DNA of 64,000 bases from Polynucleobacter sp. MWH-Aus1W21. GTDB lineage: Bacteria; Pseudomonadota; Gammaproteobacteria; Burkholderiales; Burkholderiaceae. The stretch is taken from contig NZ_CP061287.1 in assembly GCF_018687275.1 (NCBI RefSeq), positions 1,426,001 to 1,490,000 on the forward strand, written 5' to 3'. Position numbers and translations under genes: made by a program. The notes under the pieces were generated by a model that searched no databases, was not told the DNA's origin, and saw nothing but the letters and a program-made list of their open reading frames with translations. Below, piece after piece: positions 1 through 9,132 of this stretch. Position 1 is the first letter of the stretch. Each line of letters opens with the position of its first letter.

Positions 1-2777
1 CCATTGCCAACCTTATCCATTAGCGGGCCAAGAGCGGTAAATCGATTAAAGGTATTTGGATAATCCCTTTCCACCACGGTCATCTGTGGAGCAGTTTTTC
101 CTGGGATTAAGTCGCATTCGCCTTTTTTCCACTCCTGCACATCAAATGCTTGCGCCAATTCTGCAGGGGTGTCATGCATTAATGGGGTGAGAACAATTTC
201 TTTTTCTACTCCAAGATGCCCAACACATACTTCGGAGAACTTTTTAGCAAATCCTTTGTAAATTTCCCAGTCACTATGCGCTTCCCATGCAGGATCTACT
301 GCTGTAGATAAAGGATGGATAAATGGATGCATGTCACTGGTATTCAAATCATTTTTTTCATACCAAGTAGCCGTTGGTAAAACGATATCGGAATACAAGC
401 AAGTGGTGCTCATCCGGAAATCAAGCGTAACCAATAAATCCAACTTGCCTTCTGGTGCTTTGTCGTGCCACTCAACCTCAGATGGCCGCGCCTCATCCTT
501 GCCTAAATCCTTGCCCTGCACTCCATGGCTTGTACCTAATAGGTGCTTTAAGAAGTACTCATGGCCCTTACCTGATGAGCCCAAAATATTTGAACGCCAT
601 ACAAACATATTGCGTGGCCAGTTATTTGGGTGATCAGGGTCCTCGCAACTCATCTCTAGGGAGCCAGCTTTAAGACTCTTAACCGCATATTCCTTTGGAT
701 CTTCACCAGCAGCAATTGCTTCTTTAACAACATTCAAAGGATTAGTTTTGAGCTGAGGAGCTGAAGGCAACCACCCCATTCGCTCTGCACGAACGTTGTA
801 GTCAATCATGCTGCCTTTATAGTCATCTTTATTCGCTAGAGGAGATAACACTTCCTCCATACCCAATTTTTCATAACGCCACTGATCGGTATGGGCATAG
901 AAGAAGCTAGTAGAGTTCTGTTGGCGTGGTGGACGAATCCAATCTAAGGCAAACGCCAAAGCAGTCCAACCGGTTTGAGGACGAAGCTTCTCTTGACCCA
1001 CATAGTGAGCCCAACCACCACCGCTTTGACCAATACAACCACACATCATCAACATATTGATAATGCCGCGATAGTTCATATCACAGTGGTACCAATGGTT
1101 CATGGCGGCACCAATAATGACCATGGACTTACCTTTAGTCTTCTCAGCGTTGTCGGCAAACTGACGTGCAACGGCGATTACTTGATCACGTTTAACGCCA
1201 GTGATTGATTCTTGCCATGCCGGTGTATAAGGCACGTTGTCATCGTATGATTTTGCGCAATCACCGCCCAAACCTCTATCAATGCCATAGTTGCCAGCCA
1301 ATAAATCGAAAACAGTTGCTACAAAAACTTCTTTTGAAACTCCATTCTCAACAAAGGACATTTTTTTAGCAGGGATATTGCGCACTAAAACATCGCTTTG
1401 CTTATTAACATCAAAGTGAGGTGTGTCGATACCGCCAAAGTAAGGGAATCCAACAGGCACCACATCATGAATCGCCTGATCCTCCATCAAAGATAACTTG
1501 AGGGTTACCTCGTTATCGCGATGCGCTTCTTTGGACTCAAGATTCCACTTGCCTTGATCTTTACGACCTTCTTGACCCCATCTAAAACCAATTGAGCCAT
1601 ATGGAACTACAGGCTTGCCAGCAGTATCTAACGCTACCGTTTTCCACTCAGATCCATTGGTTTGACCTAAATTACCCTCGAAGTCACTTGTGCGAGCATA
1701 TCGACCAGGTACCAATACTGTTCTGCCGTCTTCAAGCGTCTTTTCTTCTAACACAACCAGATTTGGCATATCAGTGTAGCGACGCACATAGTCATCAAAA
1801 TATTCAGTGCGCTTATTGAAATAAAACTCTTTCAAAATCACATGGCCCATCGCCATTGCGATCGCAGCATCAGTTCCTTGCTTTGGGTGCATCCAGATAT
1901 CAGCTAATTTTGAAACTTCGGCATAGTCCGGAGTAATTGCTACTGTCTTAGCGCCCTTATAGCGAACTTCTGTGAAAAAGTGCGCATCAGGAGTTCGCGT
2001 CTGAGGAACATTTGAGCCCCAGGCAATGATGTAAGTAGAGTTATACCAATCAGCCGATTCAGGTACGTCAGTTTGCTCACCCCAAACCTGTGGGCTAGCT
2101 GGCGGCAAGTCGCAATACCAATCGTAAAAGCTCATGCAAACGCCACCAATCAAACTTAAGTAGCGTGAACCAGCGGCATAACTGACCATTGACATCGCTG
2201 GAATTGGTGAGAAACCAATAATACGATCTGGGCCATGCTTTTTGATGGTGTAAACATTGGCTGCTGCGATGATTTCATTTACCTCATCCCAAGACGTGCG
2301 CACAAAACCGCCTTTGCCACGCATCTCTTGCCAAGTTTTTCTTTTGGTATCACTTTCAACCAAAGTAGCCCAGGCATCCACCGGGCTTTTTGCAACCGCT
2401 CTTACTTCACGCCATTGTTTTAGCAACTTGCCACGAATCATCGGATACTTCACGCGATTGGCGCTATACATGTACCAGCTATAACTAGCCCCACGAGCAC
2501 AACCGCGTGGTTCGTGATTAGGAAGGTCTGGTCTTGTACGAGGGTAATCTGTTTGTTGTGTTTCCCAAGTTACGATGCCGCCCTTGACATAAATTTTCCA
2601 AGAACATGAGCCAGTACAGTTTGTGCCATGTGTTGAACGGACGATCTTATCGTGCTGCCAACGTGATCGGTAGGCATCTTCCCATGTGCGGTCTTCACCA
2701 GTGACCTTTCCATGTCCCTCTGAAAATGATTCAGTATCTGTAGATAAAAATTTCAAGCGATCTAAAAAATGGCTCAT
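1..2777 (-). CDS. narG: Respiratory nitrate reductase alpha subunit NarG (3' end outside window)
   Basis: Catalytic subunit of the membrane-bound nitrate reductase NarGHI, which reduces nitrate to nitrite with quinol electrons on the cytoplasmic side. About 925 residues are present of a family length near 1,250, so the C-terminal quarter lies beyond the left edge. The N-terminus (MSHFLDRLKF) carries the His/Cys3 ligands of the FS0 iron-sulfur cluster (His50, Cys54, Cys58, then PNHEPRGCARG). The YDWYCDLPPAS segment, which supplies the Asp ligand to molybdenum, is intact, as is WGSNVPQTRTPDAHF. The start lies 19 nt after the narK2 stop, so it is probably co-transcribed with narK1K2. narHJI would be expected to follow outside the window (inference). 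Confidence 0.97.
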   Translation of the reverse strand, partial: MSHFLDRLKFLSTDTESFSEGHGKVTGEDRTWEDAYRSRWQHDKIVRSTHGTNCTGSCSWKIYVKGGIVTWETQQTDYPRTRPDLPNHEPRGCARGASYSWYMYSANRVKYPMIRGKLLKQWREVRAVAKSPVDAWATLVESDTKRKTWQEMRGKGGFVRTSWDEVNEIIAAANVYTIKKHGPDRIIGFSPIPAMSMVSYAAGSRYLSLIGGVCMSFYDWYCDLPPASPQVWGEQTDVPESADWYNSTYIIAWGSNVPQTRTPDAHFFTEVRYKGAKTVAITPDYAEVSKLADIWMHPKQGTDAAIAMAMGHVILKEFYFNKRTEYFDDYVRRYTDMPNLVVLEEKTLEDGRTVLVPGRYARTSDFEGNLGQTNGSEWKTVALDTAGKPVVPYGSIGFRWGQEGRKDQGKWNLESKEAHRDNEVTLKLSLMEDQAIHDVVPVGFPYFGGIDTPHFDVNKQSDVLVRNIPAKKMSFVENGVSKEVFVATVFDLLAGNYGIDRGLGGDCAKSYDDNVPYTPAWQESITGVKRDQVIAVARQFADNAEKTKGKSMVIIGAAMNHWYHCDMNYRGIINMLMMCGCIGQSGGGWAHYVGQEKLRPQTGWTALAFALDWIRPPRQQNSTSFFYAHTDQWRYEKLGMEEVLSPLANKDDYKGSMIDYNVRAERMGWLPSAPQLKTNPLNVVKEAIAAGEDPKEYAVKSLKAGSLEMSCEDPDHPNNWPRNMFVWRSNILGSSGKGHEYFLKHLLGTSHGVQGKDLGKDEARPSEVEWHDKAPEGKLDLLVTLDFRMSTTCLYSDIVLPTATWYEKNDLNTSDMHPFIHPLSTAVDPAWEAHSDWEIYKGFAKKFSEVCVGHLGVEKEIVLTPLMHDTPAELAQAFDVQEWKKGECDLIPGKTAPQMTVVERDYPNTFNRFTALGPLMDKVGN

Positions 2778-2796
2778 ATCAATCCTTTAAGTTCTT

Positions 2797-4179
2797 TTAG
2801 CAAGGCATTGGTGCATTTTTACGGCTGTAGTACCACCAAGTAATCAAGGTACATGTGACGTAAAAGACAATGAAGGAATACAAAGCAGCTTCAGGGCCGC
2901 CAGTAGCAGCAATGGATGTTCCGTAGCTCTTTGGAATAAAAAAACCACCATATGCGCCAATCGCAGAGCTAAATCCCAATACAGCAGCAGCTTCTTTATT
3001 AGCGTCACGGATTGCCTGTTCTTTATCTGCTGGACTATTTACGGCGGCACGCTGACGCTCAGTTAAGAAAATTACTGGAATCATGCGAAATGTTGAGCCA
3101 TTCCCAATACCTGATGTAGCAAATAGCAGCATGAACGCAATGAGAAATCCATAAAAATTACCTCCAGCACCTTGCGAAGGTAAAAAATTCAAGACGGCAA
3201 AAACGCCAGCGCCCATTGCAATGAAATTCCAGAATGTCACGCGAGCGCCACCTAATTTATCTGCAAGCCAACCACCGAATGGACGCGCTAAAGCACCCAC
3301 TAAAGGGCCAAGCCAGGCATAACTCAATGCATTGACACCTGGAAACTGACTTTTAATTAACAATGGAAAACCAGCTGAATAGCCAATGAAAGAACCGAAG
3401 GTTCCTAAATACAACCAGCACATTAGCCAATTATGTTTACGCTTAAAGATCACAGCCTGATCAGCAAATGAAGCTTTTGCTTCCGCTAAGTCATTCATGC
3501 CAAACCATGCTGCAATGGCTGAAACTGCAATAAAGGGCACCCATATGAATCCGGCGTTTTGCAACCACATAGGGATTGGTTGACCCGCTTTCATAACAGT
3601 TTGAGATTCACCACCTAAAGCCCCAAAGACGCCAGCAGTAATTACCAGTGGCACAACAAGTTGAACAATCGATACACCAAGGTTGCCAAGGCCAGCATTT
3701 AATCCCAGCGCAGTTCCCTTCTGAGCCTTCGGATAGAAAAAACTAATGTTTGCCATTGAAGATGCGAAATTGCCGCCGCCTAAACCACACAGTAATGCCA
3801 AAGTAATAAAGAACTCATAAGGAGTTGCTGTGCTTTGAACTGCAAACCCAATGCCTATTGCCGGAATCAAAAGCGATGCGGTAGAAATGGCAGTCCATCG
3901 CCTTCCACCAAAAATAGGAACGGCAAACGAATAAAAAATGCGTAACGTAGCGCCGCATAGCGCAGGCAATGATGCCAACCAGAAAAGTTGGTTGGTTGAA
4001 AACTTAAATCCAACATTCGGGAGGTTTACTACCACCACTGACCACACCATCCATACAGCAAATGCTAAGGTCAATGCCGGAATTGAAATAATCAAGTTAC
4101 GTTTTGCAATTGATTTTCCAGTCGATTCCCAAAAATCTTTATTTTCTGGTTCCCAACGGGTAATTACTGTAGAGGACAT
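2797..4179 (-). CDS. narK2: Nitrate/nitrite antiporter, NarK2 type (MFS)
   Basis: A 12-helix major facilitator very close to E. coli NarK. The family exchanges nitrate (in) for nitrite (out) across the inner membrane. The family signatures are present: an N-terminal WEPENKDFW segment, GGGNFASSMANISFF, and the two substrate-binding arginines, here Arg80 (GATLR) and Arg299 (VGALARP). Its 460 residues are normal for the family. It is the second of two narK genes and directly precedes narG, the usual narK1-narK2-narGHJI order of beta- and gammaproteobacteria. The 24-nt gap to narK1 suggests one transcript. Confidence 0.95.
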   Translation of the reverse strand: MSSTVITRWEPENKDFWESTGKSIAKRNLIISIPALTLAFAVWMVWSVVVVNLPNVGFKFSTNQLFWLASLPALCGATLRIFYSFAVPIFGGRRWTAISTASLLIPAIGIGFAVQSTATPYEFFITLALLCGLGGGNFASSMANISFFYPKAQKGTALGLNAGLGNLGVSIVQLVVPLVITAGVFGALGGESQTVMKAGQPIPMWLQNAGFIWVPFIAVSAIAAWFGMNDLAEAKASFADQAVIFKRKHNWLMCWLYLGTFGSFIGYSAGFPLLIKSQFPGVNALSYAWLGPLVGALARPFGGWLADKLGGARVTFWNFIAMGAGVFAVLNFLPSQGAGGNFYGFLIAFMLLFATSGIGNGSTFRMIPVIFLTERQRAAVNSPADKEQAIRDANKEAAAVLGFSSAIGAYGGFFIPKSYGTSIAATGGPEAALYSFIVFYVTCTLITWWYYSRKNAPMPC

Positions 4180-4203
4180 TTTGTGCCTTTCTCTCTTAAA
4201 TGA

Positions 4204-5466
4204 TTATTGGGTGGATTTAAGTGATTTCTCACCCATCACCTCAGTCTTGCGAACTTCAGTCAAATACATCCAAATCAATGAAACCCATACCACTCCATAC
4301 ATCAGCATGAATGCGCTAGAACGTACACCAGTGATATCTAAAATTGCGCCAAACATGATTGGCAAAATGAACCCGCCCAATCCACCTGCTAGACCCACAA
4401 TTCCAGAAATGGTTCCAATATTGTTTGGATAGTCATCACCGATATATTTGAAAACGCTGGCTTTACCAAATGCCCAAGCCACTCCTAATATCGCCATCAA
4501 GGTTGTGAAGGCGTAGATGTTTAAACCAATGTGATAGGTCTGTGGACCATTGATTGTTTGGATCGTGAAATCAGTTTGCGGATAAGACAAAAGGAAGAGG
4601 CAAACCCAACTGACCCACATTACCCACCAAGTCACTTGGTGAGCGCCATACTTATCTGAAAGCCAGCCGCCAATTGCTCTTAAGACTCCGCCTGGAAGTG
4701 AAAAGCAAGCGGCCAATAACGCTGCAGTGCGAATTTCCAAACCAAACTCACCAACGTAGTACTGCACCATCCAAAGACTTAAACCAACATAGCCACCAAA
4801 TACAATGCTGTAATACTGGCAATAACGAAGTACCTTCGGATCCTTAAGCGCTTTTAGTTGATCTTTAAAAGAAATATTGCTTGAAACCAAATGTGATGGA
4901 TCGCTCGCGCTAAACATCCAAAACAAAATTGCCATCCCGAGCATCACAGCGGCATAAACCTGGGGAACCATTGCCCATCCAAAAGCCACTACTAGAGCTG
5001 GCGCAACAAACTTATTGACTGCAGCGCCAGAATTACCAGCGCCATATACACCCATTGCAAAGCCTTGACGATTTTTTGGGAACCATCTTGCAACGTAAGG
5101 CGTTCCAACTGAAAACGATCCGCCAGCCAAACCAACAAATAATCCAATGGTCAAAAAGTGCCAATACTCTGTCGCATATGCCATCATCCAAATAGGGATA
5201 ACAGTCGATAGCATCAAAATAAACATCACAATGCGACCGCCGAAGCGATCAGTCCAGATTCCTAAGGGCACACGTACTAATGAGCCAGTCAGAATCGGTG
5301 TAGCCGTTAATAAGCCAAATTGGGTTGCATTTAGATTGAGTGCTTTTTTGATTGGGATGCCAATAACACCAAACATCATCCACACCATAAAACATACGGT
5401 GAATGCCAAGGTGCTCACAATCAGGACTGAATAAGCTTTATTGCTGGTTTTGGTAGTCGTACTCAT
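4204..5466 (-). CDS. narK1: Nitrate transporter, NarK1 type (MFS)
   Basis: A 420-residue, 12-helix MFS protein of the NarK1 branch, whose members are thought to bring in nitrate with protons and so start respiration before nitrite builds up. Arg65 in GSLVRVPLGIWTDRFGGR is the expected substrate-site arginine, and GGVLRAIGGWLSDKYG carries the second. It is the first gene of the narK1K2G operon. The upstream gap, which includes inverted repeats and a NarL-type site, separates it from narL. The NarK1 rather than NasA role is inferred from its position beside narK2 and narG. Confidence 0.92.
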   Translation of the reverse strand: MSTTTKTSNKAYSVLIVSTLAFTVCFMVWMMFGVIGIPIKKALNLNATQFGLLTATPILTGSLVRVPLGIWTDRFGGRIVMFILMLSTVIPIWMMAYATEYWHFLTIGLFVGLAGGSFSVGTPYVARWFPKNRQGFAMGVYGAGNSGAAVNKFVAPALVVAFGWAMVPQVYAAVMLGMAILFWMFSASDPSHLVSSNISFKDQLKALKDPKVLRYCQYYSIVFGGYVGLSLWMVQYYVGEFGLEIRTAALLAACFSLPGGVLRAIGGWLSDKYGAHQVTWWVMWVSWVCLFLLSYPQTDFTIQTINGPQTYHIGLNIYAFTTLMAILGVAWAFGKASVFKYIGDDYPNNIGTISGIVGLAGGLGGFILPIMFGAILDITGVRSSAFMLMYGVVWVSLIWMYLTEVRKTEVMGEKSLKSTQ

Positions 5467-5530
5467 GAATATCCCCTAATCTCATGAGTGATTATCAAAA
5501 CTAGAGGATGCCGAGCATATCCCCCAAAAG

Positions 5531-5575
5531 ACTACTTTTGAAAAGCAGTCGAACTATGTCTATAGACAGACATAG
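5531..5575. repeat. Two adjacent inverted repeats upstream of narK1
   Basis: The narL-narK1 gap holds two dyads. CTATGTCT and AGACATAG form an 8-bp perfect stem around a 6-nt loop (5554-5575). ACTACTTTT and AAAAGCAGT flank a single G with one mismatch (5531-5549). Neither is followed by a T-run on the narL reading strand, so regulator binding for narK1 is more likely than termination. No protein can be assigned from the sequence alone. Confidence 0.45.
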
Positions 5576-5586
5576 CTCTAAAGAAC

Positions 5587-5602
5587 TACTACTTAAGAAG
5601 TA
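5587..5602. promoter_or_regulatory. Candidate NarL 7-2-7 binding site
   Basis: TACTACT-TA-AGAAGTA fits two inverted NarL heptamers (consensus TACYNMT) spaced by 2 bp, the high-affinity NarL/NarP layout. It overlaps the narL stop codon and lies about 120 bp upstream of the narK1 start, a plausible position for activation of narK1K2GHJI. The match is exact to the degenerate consensus, but a chance occurrence is possible. Confidence 0.45.
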
Positions 5603-6252
5603 ATGCCCTCTGCGCTCGCAAAAACAGCAACTTGGACACGCGATGAGAGATTGAGTTTTCTAAGTACGTGCTGAACGTGAATTTTTACAGTTGTTTCAGC
5701 AATACCCAGCTCTCTTGCGATTTCTTTATTACTTGACCCAGTGGCAATGAGCTTTACGGTTTCAAGCTCTCGAGGGGAAAGACTCGCCAATAAAGATGAA
5801 CTGGCTGGGCGCTCATCTGTCTTTTTATTCGTCTTAAAGGCGCTCACGAGCTTGTGCGTCATCTCTTTACTAATGACAGACTCACCCGCAAAAGCCCTAC
5901 GGATACCCAACAGTAGATCATCTTTTTCACTAGTTTTGAGCAAATACCCCTGCGCTCCATTCTGCAGCGCCTGAATTAAATCCCCTTCATCCTCGCTAAC
6001 AGTGAGCATCATCACTGTTGACTCAGGGGATGCATGAAAAATGTCTGGCAAAGACTGAATACCACTTGCGCCTGGCAAATGGTTGTCTAACAAAATAACA
6101 TCGGGCTTTAATGTTTTGCAAAGTCGAATAGCCTCAATGGCGTCTCCGGCCTCTCCAATCACCTCAAAATCTTGCGCCTGCGAAAGCAGAGCAATTAAGC
6201 CGCGCCTAAATAAGGTATGGTCATCAACGACCAGTATATGAATCTTTTCCAC
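5593..6252 (-). CDS. narL: Nitrate/nitrite response regulator NarL
   Basis: A two-domain response regulator: a receiver domain with the acidic DD pair near the N-terminus and phosphoacceptor Asp in VILLDNHLPG, then a LuxR-type helix-turn-helix (SPRELETVKLIATG...NKEIARELGIAETTVKIHV) at the C-terminus. It follows narX by a few tens of bases and should be its partner. Two in-frame GTG codons are possible starts. The second (6252) has GAGGG seven bases upstream and gives VEKIHILVVDD, so it is preferred. The first (6276) would add eight residues and begins right after the narX stop. Likely target: narK1K2GHJI. Confidence 0.93.
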   Translation of the reverse strand: MEKIHILVVDDHTLFRRGLIALLSQAQDFEVIGEAGDAIEAIRLCKTLKPDVILLDNHLPGASGIQSLPDIFHASPESTVMMLTVSEDEGDLIQALQNGAQGYLLKTSEKDDLLLGIRRAFAGESVISKEMTHKLVSAFKTNKKTDERPASSSLLASLSPRELETVKLIATGSSNKEIARELGIAETTVKIHVQHVLRKLNLSSRVQVAVFASAEGITS

Positions 6253-6285
6253 GTTTATACCCTCACACCTTTCCACTTAGGCAAA

Positions 6286-8136
6286 TTATGCTGGCAATGT
6301 TAGCAGTACTTTAGCGCCAGCAGGAGTATTAGCCTGAACCTGTAGATCAGCGCCAATCTTCATTGCTCGCTCTTTCATAATACTCATACCCACGTGCGTG
6401 CTATCAATCGATATTTCATCCGGGGAAAAGCCAATGCCGTCATCTATGACTTGGAATATCCATTGTGGTGACTGGTTCACAACCACCTTCACATTTTTTG
6501 CCTTGGAATGCTTGCGGATATTTGATAAAGCTTCTTGTATTACATGCATTACCTGTATTTGAACATCTGGCGCCAAAGGCAAGCCTTGCCCATGAATCTC
6601 TAATTCGCTATGAATGTCTGATTGATGCTCAAATTTTTGCAAAGTTGTTCGAATTGCAGTTTCAATATCCTCAGTATTTGTTCTTGTTCTAAAGTGCAAC
6701 AACAACTCCCGAACATCGCTGTAACTTTCACGCAAACCTTCATCTAGCTCGCCAAGAATTTTCTTCGCTTTAGTGGTGGCCGGCTCAACCAATTCATCCT
6801 TTAGCATGCCCACTTGTAACTTCAGAAATGCTAACGATTGGGCAATCGAGTCATGTAACTCTCTTGCCAAAAGACTCCGTTCCTCAGATATTGCCGCTTC
6901 TTTTTCCATCGCTTTAATACGCACAGCCTCCATAGCTCCTGCCAGATGGTGGGCAAGTGTTTCAAACAATGACTTTTGATCCTGATCCAAATCTGTTGGA
7001 TCAGAATAAAAAATATCGATCTCACCTAGCAAATCTTGCTGAAAGAGAATCGGAACAGTAATGAGCGTCTTATAGCCAGCTCGCACACAATGCCGCTCTG
7101 CTTCCGTTTTGGGATTAAATGTAACGACTTGAACTTCACTAAGGCCTGTAGATTGGCCGCAATAGCAATCTCCTGAAACTACACACTGCTCTTCATGTGT
7201 AATTGTTTTTGGAAGATTTGCGCCAGATAGTAAAAAGTATCGGCGGTTCGCCTCATCAGTCCAGCGAATGGCAATAGCAGAAGCATTACTCAAGCTCATA
7301 ATGCGCTCGGAAAATCCCTTGGCCAATTTTTCCAGGTTATCTTCGCGTGATACAAACGAACTTAGATCATATAAAGCTTGTAATCGATTTTGGCGTTCTT
7401 GCAAGTGCAAGGTCTTCTCCGCCACCTTAGCTTCAAGACCACCATACAAATCACTAATGGTGGAAGTCATTGAATTAAACCCAGTAGCCAAATCACCAAA
7501 TTCATCCTGAGCATCAATCTTTACTCGGGTATTGAGTTTGCCGGACTTAACACTCTCAAAACCTAAGCGTAACTTTTCCACGGGATCCAAAATAACCGAG
7601 TACCCCACATACATAATTAATAAAGTGGCAATGAGTGAAGTTGCTAACATTGCAAACTGAAATAAATGCAACAGATTAGTCCAGTAATCTACTTCACCTT
7701 CGATTGAACCAACAAATCGATCAATACTGGAGACAAAATTATCAACTTGTGCAATCGAAACACTATCAGATTTTTTACTCACTAAATCTGCTTTAATGGC
7801 GTTCCATTGACTAGAGATATTGGCAAAATAAATTCGATTGACTTTATTCCAGGGTACAAAAAGCGGTCTTGATGGGTCGCCATATTTCAGGGCGATAATG
7901 CTATCGTCAAACTTATTAATCAATTTAGAGGCTGCCTCTTTATTGCCTTCGCTGACCAAAAGAGCCAATTGATATGTTTGCATACGCATACGGCCAGCCT
8001 CATTAATTGCCGCAGCGCCACCCTCTAGCTTCCAAGTTACCCATAAAGTAAAGCTGATCGATATCATGGCCAGCACCAACAGCGCAGCGCCAATGAACGT
8101 TAGCTTCTTTTTTAGGGTAAATTCTCTATTCATCAT
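6286..8136 (-). CDS. narX: Nitrate/nitrite sensor histidine kinase NarX
   Basis: Inner-membrane sensor kinase of 616 residues. Order: first TM helix (about 12-33), a periplasmic nitrate-sensing region opening with the P-box (GGAAAINEAGRMRMQTY, about 39-55), second TM (about 158-182), HAMP linker (about 183-235), a GAF-like central module (about 255-405), then HisKA_3 with the phosphorylated His428 (LLARELHDSIAQSL) and an HATPase domain (HSKAKNVKV, DDGIGFSP). The central module has a Cys cluster, CVVSGDCYC, that might respond to redox state (inference). It is transcribed with narL. Its start lies only 27 bp from the divergent channel gene, so the promoters overlap. Confidence 0.93.
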   Translation of the reverse strand: MMNREFTLKKKLTFIGAALLVLAMISISFTLWVTWKLEGGAAAINEAGRMRMQTYQLALLVSEGNKEAASKLINKFDDSIIALKYGDPSRPLFVPWNKVNRIYFANISSQWNAIKADLVSKKSDSVSIAQVDNFVSSIDRFVGSIEGEVDYWTNLLHLFQFAMLATSLIATLLIMYVGYSVILDPVEKLRLGFESVKSGKLNTRVKIDAQDEFGDLATGFNSMTSTISDLYGGLEAKVAEKTLHLQERQNRLQALYDLSSFVSREDNLEKLAKGFSERIMSLSNASAIAIRWTDEANRRYFLLSGANLPKTITHEEQCVVSGDCYCGQSTGLSEVQVVTFNPKTEAERHCVRAGYKTLITVPILFQQDLLGEIDIFYSDPTDLDQDQKSLFETLAHHLAGAMEAVRIKAMEKEAAISEERSLLARELHDSIAQSLAFLKLQVGMLKDELVEPATTKAKKILGELDEGLRESYSDVRELLLHFRTRTNTEDIETAIRTTLQKFEHQSDIHSELEIHGQGLPLAPDVQIQVMHVIQEALSNIRKHSKAKNVKVVVNQSPQWIFQVIDDGIGFSPDEISIDSTHVGMSIMKERAMKIGADLQVQANTPAGAKVLLTLPA

Positions 8137-8163
8137 TTAATAAAACTATACCTAAAAGCGATC

Positions 8164-9126
8164 ATGCAAAGAGACAAAGAACCTAATTGGCTTCACCGCC
8201 TCCACCCTGGACTATTTGGAATGTCCTTAGGGTTACTTAGTCTTTCATTTACCTGGAGCAAATACTCCCACGTCACCTCAATTTCAACCTTTTGGATTGA
8301 GCGCTTTTTCCTGGGTCTTGGCCTCTTTATTCTATGCTTTCTAGCAACCCTCTGGAGCATTAAGGCGGTTTTCTACCCAAAGGCAATTAAAGAAAAGTTT
8401 CTAAATCCCGTTTTAGGCCCCATGATGGCCTACTTTCCAATCAGCACAATGCTTGCCATTGCTTTGCTCTTTCCTAGATTTCCAGAGTACGCAACATTTG
8501 CATACACCTTAACTGCGATTGCACTCATCATCCAAGTCACCATTGCCTGGCGCGTGGTTTACCTACTGTCCATGGGTAATATGCCTAGCGATCAAGTAAC
8601 ACCCGCACTCTATCTGCCGATTGTTCCAGGCGGCTTAGTTGGTGGCGCAGCATTAACTGCGATTGGATTACCTGGTTTTGGATATCTCGTTTGGGGTATG
8701 GGACTGGGGGGATGGGCGTTATTAGAAATGCGCATCTTGCATCGTTTATTTGCCGGTCCTTTGCCACCACAATACCGAGCAACGATAGGTATTGAAATGG
8801 GCCCTGCTGCAGTCAGTACTATTACCGCAGTAAGCATCTGGCCCAACATTCCTGTGGATGCTGTATTAGTTGGCCTTGGAATTGCCTCTGGGCCTATTTT
8901 CGCAGTGCTAACCAGATGGAGATCTTGGACAGCAGTTCCATTTTCATTTGGATTTTGGTCTTTCGCCTTCCCCGCAGCAGCAACAACTTCTTGCATCATT
9001 GAAGCCGTCATTCGTGGCGGATGGCCCAATGCTGCTGCAACAATCGCAATTACATTAACTACTGCCCTCGTCCTTTATTTACTGCTACGGACTTTTGTTC
9101 TATTGATTAAAAGACAGCTCTATTAG
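8164..9126 (+). CDS. TehA/SLAC1-type membrane channel protein
   Basis: A 320-residue protein with about ten hydrophobic helices and the N-terminal LHRLHPGLFGMSLGLLSLSF motif typical of the TDT/TehA/SLAC1 family of anion channels and dicarboxylate exporters. No clear Shine-Dalgarno sequence precedes the start. It is divergent from narX and converges on nrdJ with a 6-nt gap. Given the neighbours it might move nitrite, nitrate or another small anion, but the family also includes tellurite-linked TehA, so the substrate is open. Confidence 0.8.
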   Translation: MQRDKEPNWLHRLHPGLFGMSLGLLSLSFTWSKYSHVTSISTFWIERFFLGLGLFILCFLATLWSIKAVFYPKAIKEKFLNPVLGPMMAYFPISTMLAIALLFPRFPEYATFAYTLTAIALIIQVTIAWRVVYLLSMGNMPSDQVTPALYLPIVPGGLVGGAALTAIGLPGFGYLVWGMGLGGWALLEMRILHRLFAGPLPPQYRATIGIEMGPAAVSTITAVSIWPNIPVDAVLVGLGIASGPIFAVLTRWRSWTAVPFSFGFWSFAFPAAATTSCIIEAVIRGGWPNAAATIAITLTTALVLYLLLRTFVLLIKRQLY

Positions 9127-9132
9127 ATTTGT

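Noticed and set aside
3938..4432. 164-codon plus-strand frame across the narK1-narK2 joint
   Set aside because: Lies antisense to two well-supported transporter genes, lacks known motifs and a ribosome site.
5466..5500. FNR box in TTTTGATAATCACTCATGAG just before narK1
   Set aside because: Only the first half-site matches; the second (ACTCA) does not, and it is too close to the start codon.
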